11,391 nucleotides of DNA from Conidiobolus incongruus B7586 (taxonomy: Eukaryota; Entomophthoromycota; Entomophthoromycetes; Entomophthorales; Conidiobolaceae): contig JNEM01011487.1 in assembly GCA_000697335.1 (NCBI GenBank), positions 1-11,391 on the forward strand, read 5' to 3'. Positions 1 through 5,809 of the stretch are shown here, piece after piece (the stretch's first letter is position 1; every line of letters starts with the position of its first letter). A program made the translations under genes and the position numbers. Under the pieces are notes generated by a model. That model saw nothing but the letters and a program-made list of their open reading frames with translations, did no database searches and had not been told where the DNA came from.

Positions 1-2
1 AA

Positions 3-200
3 GCCCCATTTACAAGTGATCAAGGCCGAATAGCCAGAGATCTGATCATTGGTAGTTTACCCCAGCTGGTAGGTATCATGTTTCACAATCTGGCCTACAG
101 AATGGCTGTGTCAGTGTCCTCAATGACGCTCCAAGAGCTAATAACCGTGACAGTAACTAAGGCTTCCATGGCGCAATTGGCTAGCGCGTCCGACTGTTAA
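3..200 (+). other. Open frame entering from the left edge, unrecognised (possible gene end or gag-like fossil)
   Basis: A frame of about 65 codons is open from the left edge and overlaps the tRNA-Asn gene by about 40 bases. The reverse strand of 1-161 is interrupted in all frames. G+C is clearly higher than in every spacer of the window, so this was probably coding once or still is. The peptide has an aliphatic stretch followed by SLP and later a TLQEL motif. That spacing faintly recalls the end of the Gag domain of copia-type LTR elements, a group known to land beside tRNA genes. The resemblance is too weak to call. It could equally be the C-terminal end of an ordinary host gene, although a real coding end inside a tRNA would be odd. 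No start codon or LTR is visible in the window. Confidence 0.3.
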
Positions 201-235
201 TCGGGAGGTTGGTGGTTCAAGCCCACCTGGGAGCG
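162..235 (+). tRNA. tRNA-Asn (anticodon GUU)
   Basis: This is a 74-base tRNA without an intron. The seven-base acceptor arm GCTTCCA (162-168) pairs with TGGGAGC (228-234), including one G-U pair, and position 235 is the discriminator G. The A box TGGCGCAATTGG lies at 169-180 and the B box GGTTCAAGCC at 214-223. The anticodon loop reads CT-GTT-AA with anticodon GTT at 196-198, which decodes the asparagine codons AAC and AAT. The 3' CCA is not encoded, as expected for a eukaryotic nuclear tRNA gene. An open frame of unknown origin runs into it from the left. Confidence 0.96.
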
Positions 236-243
236 TTAAACCC

Positions 244-248
244 TTTTT
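244..248 (+). terminator. RNA polymerase III terminator of tRNA-Asn
   Basis: Five T residues begin nine bases after the tRNA ends, and a second run of six T residues follows at 259-264 as a back-up. Runs of this kind on the non-template strand are the standard stop for RNA polymerase III. Confidence 0.8.
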
Positions 249-1442
249 GGATTTTGAATTTTTTAAAATAATACCGTTGACCATTACTAAAATTTGATTC
301 TTTTTGTCCTACAATTATCACGAATTCTATTGAATCAAAGATAGCATTTTATATTATTCAAATCAGCTTACGTTTTACCTCCAAAAATTTATATATTATA
401 CATCATTCTTTTTATCTAAGATTAAATGAAAAATAGATAGCTTTGATACAAATTTACTCAATTTTAATCAAAAATACCTTTCAGTCTAATCTATTCAATA
501 TAGCTTATTAAATAAATTTATGATTCCAAGTATTGTGTTAACATTTATTAACAAATATTTAATAATATTCAATGATTTTTATTAAAATTTAGAAAATCAG
601 GAGTCATTAACATTATAGAAATATATATATTATATGAAATGAAATATCTTAATAATAAATGTTGATAATATCAGTTGTACAATTTTTTACTATATATTAT
701 GGCCTAAAATTGAAAACAACGAACATTATATGATAAAGTTCATAAAAGTTGACACATAGTATTCCATCGGTGATTGTAATATAATTTTTTCGACAAATTT
801 AAATATATACAATTTGACTATTTTTTCTCACAATATAAAAACAAAAATTGTATTTTGAAAAAATTATATAAATTCTATAATTAAATTTAATTTAGTTATT
901 ACATTATAAATTTGAATGATGATTTTAAATTAGTTATTCATTGATTATATCATCTTGCAATTTTCGAGATAATTCTGTATTTTACTTAGAATCACTAGTA
1001 TTCAATATATAATATCTAGAATACAGTTCGAGAGTTTAAAAATAATTTTTAATATTTTGTTATTAATAATGATTAAACACACATTGCATTTTTAAATAAG
1101 TTGACTTTATTATATTTTTAATATCTGTTAGAAAGAGTTAATATAAAAGCATAATATCTATTTGTTAATAACCTTTTTTTCAGAGGATATTAAAGAGATA
1201 AATAATATCTTCAAGATGTCTAAAATCGATTATTAACTACTAAAAATACTTCTACAAATAAAACATTTGAATGTTTAAATCGTAAAAACTAAAAAATATT
1301 TTCATTAATCAAGTATATTGATATTTAAAATATTGTCTAGGCTAAATTATTTTTTAGTGAAAAGTTGAAAAATAGTTACTTGAAAAAGTAATGATTTAAC
1401 AACGATAACAGACAGATTATATAATAACATATTTAACACTAA

Positions 1443-1560
1443 TACCAATTTAAAGATGAAAGGCTTGAGAACAAATTGATCGAATATAAGAAGAAATAAA
1501 GATATCAAAGAGATGAATTAATCAATGCTATGGAAACAAAATATTCATGTAAATATACGT
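1443..1560 (+). other. Possible coding remnant upstream of secreted gene A
   Basis: One frame reads as two short charged segments, KDERLENKLIEYKKK and RYQRDELINAMETKYS, broken once. Their Glu/Lys/Leu-rich, helix-like composition differs from the Phe/Ile/Asn/Tyr/Lys translations typical of AT-rich spacers. I do not recognise a family. A chance open stretch is the main alternative. Confidence 0.2.
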
Positions 1561-1770
1561 AATTGTCCCTTTAAGAGATAATTCCAAGTATCAATCTCTC
1601 ATAGTAATTCATTTTCGTTGATTAAAACCAATTTGAAACGAGGCTGAGTTCAAGTTTTAAAATTGATTTTATAAAAATTTACAGTAAATAGAACTAATGC
1701 CAAATTTTAAAATATAACTTCATATTGACACTTGGTAGTAATTTAAAACGCCATTATCCTATATTGTCAA

Positions 1771-1778
1771 TATATAAA
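1771..1778 (+). promoter_or_regulatory. TATA box of secreted gene A
   Basis: The sequence TATATAAA followed by GG fits the yeast TATAWAWR consensus and lies 66 bases before the start codon. That distance is normal for a yeast gene with a short leader. TATA-containing promoters in yeasts are often inducible, so regulated expression is plausible but not shown. Confidence 0.6.
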
Positions 1779-1843
1779 GGTATAGAAACGCTCTTTCAAG
1801 AATTTGCGATTAGCATCGTTCTTTTAGCATTTTATATTTAATT

Positions 1844-2263
1844 ATGAAATTATTTATCAAATTAGTAACATTTTTGTCTATAGTTTACTGTAGTGATCAT
1901 ACTAAGTGTAAAGGTCCCGACGGTACCCATGACTCGGTGTTCACAATGCCTGAGGAAGGCACCAAATATTGCCCTAGATTAGGGCACCACATAAACCTAG
2001 ATTTCGATATTGAGAATCATGGAGTGCACGAAATGAAGATCTATTTCAAGAAGGTTCATCTTCGGGACAACGAAGAGGCTGAAGAAGAGTTGGTGGAGAA
2101 GTATCACCACGCTCACGGATTCCATTCGAGAAGGCTGAGGATTGAAAACTTTGAAGATGGCAAATATGTGTTTAAAGTCAAAGCATTTGATGAAGATGGA
2201 GAATTTGTTTGTGAAGCCATTTCGCCAGAGATTAAATATAAGAGACATTGCTCTGATTGGTAA
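1844..2263 (+). CDS. Small secreted cysteine-bearing protein A (unknown family)
   Basis: This 139-residue protein has a short Lys-capped hydrophobic N-terminus ending around SIVYC-S, a typical signal peptide with a likely cut after Cys16. The mature part would be about 123 residues and keep four cysteines (22, 43, 123, 136), enough for two disulfides. There is no second membrane segment, GPI-type tail or N-glycosylation sequon. The C-terminal half carries YVFKVKAFDEDG, then Cys and a SP motif, suggesting a beta-sandwich (Ig or fibronectin-like) fold by inference only. It has 12 histidines, including HHAHGFH at 88-94, unlike its paralog at 4939-5361. The start is fixed by an in-frame TAG at 1811-1813 with no other ATG between. 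The gene body has far higher G+C than its flanks, as expected for a real gene. A decayed zinc-cluster regulator lies tail to tail just downstream. I do not recognise the family; a secreted effector, toxin-like protein or cell-surface factor are all possible. Confidence 0.85.
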   Translation: MKLFIKLVTFLSIVYCSDHTKCKGPDGTHDSVFTMPEEGTKYCPRLGHHINLDFDIENHGVHEMKIYFKKVHLRDNEEAEEELVEKYHHAHGFHSRRLRIENFEDGKYVFKVKAFDEDGEFVCEAISPEIKYKRHCSDW

Positions 2264-2284
2264 TAATATTAGTATTTTTCATGA

Positions 2285-2290
2285 AATAAA
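2285..2290 (+). terminator. Putative polyadenylation element of secreted gene A
   Basis: AATAAA starts 22 bases after the stop codon. In such AT-rich DNA the hexamer is common, so only its position supports the call. Confidence 0.35.
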
Positions 2291-2409
2291 ACTATTAATA
2301 TTTATTAATTAAAAAAAGAATTGGTAATAGTTAAATTCAAAATATTAGTGATTGATAGCTTTAAGTCTTGCTAGATCATATTTAATATCAATGAAAGAAG
2401 AGCACTCAA

Positions 2410-2739
2410 TTTATATACTTTGAGCGAATGAGCTGTAGAATGTTGATGAGATAGATAGTCTTGAGCTTCAGTTTTTTTATGGTTTACTTTAACAACTTCT
2501 TTATATACATTCTCGATATTCTTGGTTTGACTAATATAGATGGCATGTTGGAGACATGTCCAATATTTGATCATATCCTCTGTGATCTTTTGATTATATG
2601 AACTTCATGCTTTATCACTATATTTACTAATATAATAATCAGAATTTCAGAATATTTCGCTTATATTTATTAAATATCTATAATTTTTTTTGAGTAAATA
2701 AAGCATATGCGTTGAGTCAAATTTTCAATTTTCCAAAAT
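2410..2739 (-). pseudogene. Relic of a Zn2Cys6 regulator, C-terminal ~108 residues only
   Basis: Read on the minus strand, this stretch aligns without gaps to the C-terminus of the intact regulator at 5810-7513. From about 2413 to 2574 roughly 25 of 54 residues match, with shared motifs KYWxCLQ, YIxQT, VxKE and KxTEA. Similarity continues upstream through YYIxK (near 2629) and fades at LEN versus LDN (near 2734), matching residues about 460-567 of the intact protein. In-frame stops occur at 2605-2607, 2647-2649 and 2725-2727. The original stop position now reads as Lys, so a 67-codon open frame with its own ATG runs on to 2371. No counterpart of the zinc cluster or middle region is visible further upstream; those parts are deleted or decayed beyond reading. 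It lies 146 bases past secreted gene A in the same tail-to-tail arrangement as module B, so it is the lost partner of a duplicated pair. Confidence 0.85.
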
Positions 2740-2788
2740 TTAAAAACAATATATTCTAGAGATTGGTGAAGATTTGAATACTTAAACT

Positions 2789-2895
2789 AACCATTTCCAA
2801 CTTGTAACTAAAATTTTTTCCATTATTTATTGCTTTAAATTTTTAGTTTTTATATTGATCTTTGAGTTGACTCATTTTTTAAATTGGAAATGGTT
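2789..2895. repeat. 12-bp perfect inverted repeat with 83-base spacer
   Basis: AACCATTTCCAA at 2789-2800 is exactly complementary to TTGGAAATGGTT at 2884-2895, and the match extends to 14 of 15 inward. Five of the twelve pairs contain G or C, in DNA where G and C are rare. No element reading frame lies between the arms. A tiny non-autonomous element or a chance repeat are both possible. Confidence 0.4.
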
Positions 2896-3330
2896 GTAAA
2901 AATTCATTTCATATTGGCTGACAAATCTTCCGAAATTGGTTGTTTTTTTCATTTTCCAATGTTTTAATTATTATATAAATTAAAAATTTTATCATATATA
3001 TTTTATATTTATGCGTTTTTCATGAATTTTATATCATTTTCAACACATAATAAGGTTATGAATAAATTATAAATTCATTATGCAATAGCTTTATAAAATA
3101 TAGCTTATGTGAAGTCTTTGAATATTGTCAAAATATATCATAAAGTGACTAGTTCAATTGATTTGTTAACAATATTATTAATTATCTGTTACATTATAAA
3201 TGATAATCTACTATCCAAAAATATATTTTGTAACATGGATTTAAATTTAAAATAAAAATATTTTATAAGTATATATTTTCAACGAGATTTTATTTGATTT
3301 GATTATTATAATGAAATATTACTGAAGTTT

Positions 3331-3360
3331 AGGCAATGATAGTGTTCAAACACATCGCCT
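3331..3360. repeat. GC-richer imperfect hairpin in an AT-rich spacer
   Basis: AGGC (3331-3334) pairs with GCCT (3357-3360), GAT (3338-3340) with ATC (3354-3356), and GTGT (3342-3345) with ACAC (3350-3353), with two small bulges on the left side. Most of the G and C bases of this neighbourhood take part. No function can be assigned. Confidence 0.3.
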
Positions 3361-4711
3361 GCCTATTTAAATACAGCTTTATTTTTGGAATATATGAATT
3401 AATAGTATAATCTAAAATTCATGTGTTACAGACCAAAATTATATCGATTAAAATAGATATTGGAGTATATGAAACAAATTTATAACTACTATGGACATAT
3501 TAATGATAATTGTGATAAATTATTGAATAAACATGTAATGATATAATGATAATTAAATAAGTTAACAGAAATATAATAATTTACAATAATAGGAATTGCA
3601 ATTATTATAATTTAATAGATACAAATTCAAATAAATACATATAATTATCGATACAATATAACAAATGGGCTAATATAATCTAATATATGATGACTCTTAA
3701 AGGGAAATATGTTTTATCTAAAATGATTATTTAGTGAGTATTAATTATGTAATTATAAGTGTGTTAATAATAGTTATTTATGCAATACATTTATAAATCA
3801 TAATCTAAATAATTTTTCAATGATAACAATTTCTATCAATTACTGTTTAGTATAATTGATTTTATATATAATAATGTCAACTTATTATTGATATAATAAA
3901 CAATATCCATATTTAATTTTCAATTTGAGCTATTAAAATAATATAAAAATTAGTTCTATTATGTACTTTAAAACTATGTTAAATAAAAATATTTTTTAAT
4001 TTTATTAAACAATAAATAGTGAGTACTTTGTGTATGTTAAATGCTAGAAATTAAGTAATTTTTAAAAATAGTTGTGCTCATACTGTATTTACTCTGAGTC
4101 TCCAATTTCTAGTATACTCCATATATATGTATAATTATATGTATAACATTGATTAATTTCAATCCATAAAGTTTAAGAGATGTGATTTCTAGAGCAAATT
4201 TAGTTATTTAAAATCTTTGAATTAATAATCAATATATGATTATTTTAAGGTTTCATTTTATTTTCCCATTTCATTCAAATAATTATTGTATTCACTGATT
4301 AATATGAGAATTTATTTAAGAAATTTCATAAAATTTTTTTCATATTTGAAAACTTGATTCAATAAAAATTATTATCATTTTAAGAAAATTTGTGTTAATT
4401 TATAATATTCCTTAAATATTAATCAATTTGAAAATGGAAATAAACTAACCTTTGGACATGATTTTTACATTTTCTAAATTCACGAAGTGAATTACTAAAT
4501 ATTTATGGGTATAATATTCAATTTTCAAGATACAAATTATAATATTTCTACATCATTATTGATTAAACTTTCGTTTTTTTCGCTAATACTACCATGATAA
4601 TAAGAATTTTTAATTATAATTTAAATTTTTTATGATGTAAATTAATTTGTTTGTATAGAAATATTATGTACATATTAAACACAAATAATGAAAAATCAGG
4701 TGTAAGAATAA

Positions 4712-4861
4712 AAAATTACCAAGTATGGTTATGATAATCGTAAGCCAAAGAATTTCTTCCATAAGGTTCTTGTTAATAAAATTCATGGATCAAATCTTGT
4801 TGATACTGCTAGAGACAGTATCAATTACCCAGCAAGTGAGATTAACATTTCAAATAATTAA
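4712..4861 (+). other. Coding-like open frame just upstream of secreted gene B, no start codon
   Basis: A frame of 49 codons is open here and lacks any Met. Its peptide, for example NFFHKVLVNKIHGSNLVDTA followed by RDSINYPASEI, has a balanced amino-acid composition and its DNA is less AT-biased than the surroundings. It ends 77 bases before secreted gene B, whose own signal peptide makes a shared transcript with an upstream exon unlikely. It may be a gene remnant or promoter DNA that is open by chance. I recognise no family. Confidence 0.25.
4800..4824. repeat. Perfect 9-bp hairpin upstream of secreted gene B
   Basis: TTGATACTG (4800-4808) and CAGTATCAA (4816-4824) are exactly complementary around the 7-base loop CTAGAGA. 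It lies 115 bases before the start codon of secreted gene B and could be an inverted-repeat operator for a dimeric regulator. It contains no CGG triplets, so it is not a classic zinc-cluster site. Confidence 0.45.
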
Positions 4862-4875
4862 CCGTTGTCAGTAAA

Positions 4876-4881
4876 TATAAA
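4876..4881 (+). promoter_or_regulatory. Possible TATA box of secreted gene B
   Basis: TATAAA lies 57 bases before the start codon. The position is right for a yeast promoter, but the hexamer is common in DNA this rich in A and T. Confidence 0.35.
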
Positions 4882-4938
4882 TGATCATTCTAAGCATTTC
4901 AATTATTATCACTTGAGTAACTGTTTTTAAATATAATC

Positions 4939-5361
4939 ATGAAATTCCTTTTTGGATTGATATCGCTCTTATCCGTCGTTCGCTGCAGCACAAGCACTGA
5001 GTGTGTTGGTAGCTTCAATACACCTGAATCGGTGTTTTTAAATTTCGTTTACGATGAAAGATACTGCGCCAATTTAAAAGAAAATTTTGAACTAGTTTTC
5101 CAAGTTGCTAATAAAGGAGTGCAAAAGGTGGCAATTTATTTCAAAAAGGATAAAAATGACCATAGCATTGATACCAAAGAAGAGCTTATTGACGAGTTCT
5201 ATAACAAATCTGAGCCTATAATGACCAATCTGAACATTAACCACTTTAACGATGCCGTTTATGTGTTTAAGGTGAAGGGATTTGATAATGCTGGCAACGT
5301 TGTTTGCCGTGCCTACTCACCAACTCTTGATTTTAAGAGAGTTTGTGATGATGAACAATAG
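4939..5361 (+). CDS. Small secreted cysteine-bearing protein B, paralog of protein A
   Basis: This 140-residue protein begins with a signal peptide (hydrophobic core LFGLISLLSVV) with a probable cut after Cys16. It aligns with protein A over 139 positions without a gap, at about 52 identities (37%), and has cysteines at the same five positions (16, 22, 43, 123, 136). The best conserved blocks are IYFKK (66-70), EEL (81-83) and YVFKVKxFD (108-116), then VCxAxSP (122-128) and KRxC (133-136). The alternating hydrophobic pattern suggests a disulfide-pinned beta-sandwich, by inference only. One N-glycosylation sequon, NKS, is at 89-91; protein A has none. Protein B has only two histidines against twelve in A. 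An in-frame TAA at 4918-4920 fixes the start. The intact zinc-cluster regulator lies convergently 448 bases downstream. Function is unrecognised; the family resemblance rests on protein A alone. Confidence 0.87.
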   Translation: MKFLFGLISLLSVVRCSTSTECVGSFNTPESVFLNFVYDERYCANLKENFELVFQVANKGVQKVAIYFKKDKNDHSIDTKEELIDEFYNKSEPIMTNLNINHFNDAVYVFKVKGFDNAGNVVCRAYSPTLDFKRVCDDEQ

Positions 5362-5379
5362 ATAAATTATTCAATTTCC

Positions 5380-5385
5380 AATAAA
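5380..5385 (+). terminator. Putative polyadenylation element of secreted gene B
   Basis: AATAAA begins 19 bases after the stop codon, nearly the same position as in secreted gene A. The hexamer is weak evidence in AT-rich DNA, but the matching placement in the two copies helps a little. Confidence 0.4.
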
Positions 5386-5729
5386 TACAAAATACACTTG
5401 TAATACTATCTCACCTACCCGACAATTATTTGACTAATTCACAAGTTTTTGTACACTCATTACAACAAAAAATGTACGATTATCATTTTAACTTATTTAT
5501 GTATATCAGGTTTAATGATTTCTACATTAGTATTAATAATGGTTATTACTAAAGATCAAATAATGTTCGAGATAATAAGATATAGTCATATTGCTTATTT
5601 TCATTAATATTTTTCTTTTCAATTATATCAATATCATTAAGTTATTATAATTTGTGATTTGTAGACAATTAAAATATCAATTAGAGGGAACATAATACAT
5701 GTAAATGAATAATTGATCAAAGAGTGATA

Positions 5730-5735
5730 TTTATT
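5730..5735 (-). terminator. Putative polyadenylation element of the Zn2Cys6 regulator
   Basis: The minus strand reads AATAAA here, about 75 bases after the regulator's stop codon. Position is plausible; sequence evidence alone is weak. Confidence 0.3.
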
Positions 5736-5809
5736 AAATATAATGAAAAAATAATTAATAGCTGAAATGCCACAAGGTATTACTTGATATTAAAAGTAAA
5801 GTATAACCA

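Larger units (their letters stand above)
236..1843. other. AT-rich intergenic spacer between tRNA-Asn and secreted gene A
   Basis: This 1.6 kb spacer contains no convincing gene. It is strongly AT-rich with many short A and T runs. From about 1440 to 1700 the sequence is less biased and includes the coding-like remnant listed separately. The final 75 bases carry the TATA box of the secreted gene. I see no paired CGG/CCG triplets of the kind zinc-cluster regulators usually bind. Confidence 0.7.
2740..4711. other. AT-rich spacer, probably including the erased body of the regulator relic
   Basis: About 2 kb with no readable gene. If the relic regulator had the length of the intact copy, its zinc cluster would fall near 4110, but no CxxC or similar motif is recognisable there. 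The stretch holds a 12-bp inverted repeat (2789-2895) and a GC-richer hairpin (3331-3360), listed separately. Otherwise it is A and T runs with only about 10% G+C in places. Confidence 0.6.
5362..5809. other. Convergent intergenic region between secreted gene B and the regulator
   Basis: About 450 bases of AT-rich DNA hold the 3' ends of two convergent genes and no further reading frame. The matching region of module A is only 146 bases long, so one copy has gained or lost about 300 bases. Confidence 0.7.

Noticed and set aside
1997-2248. 83-codon open frame on the minus strand inside secreted gene A
   Set aside because: It is antisense to a gene with signal peptide and conserved paralog, and its translation shows no motif.
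2713-2874. Two TGASTCA sites (2713-2719 and 2868-2874) of the AP-1/Gcn4 type
   Set aside because: Neither lies in the promoter of a visible gene, and the first falls in the decayed regulator tail; chance is enough.
4400-4938. Zinc-cluster binding sites (paired CGG/CCG) in the promoter of secreted gene B
   Set aside because: Only a lone CCG at 4862-4864 was found, which is about what chance gives; no pair with fixed spacing.
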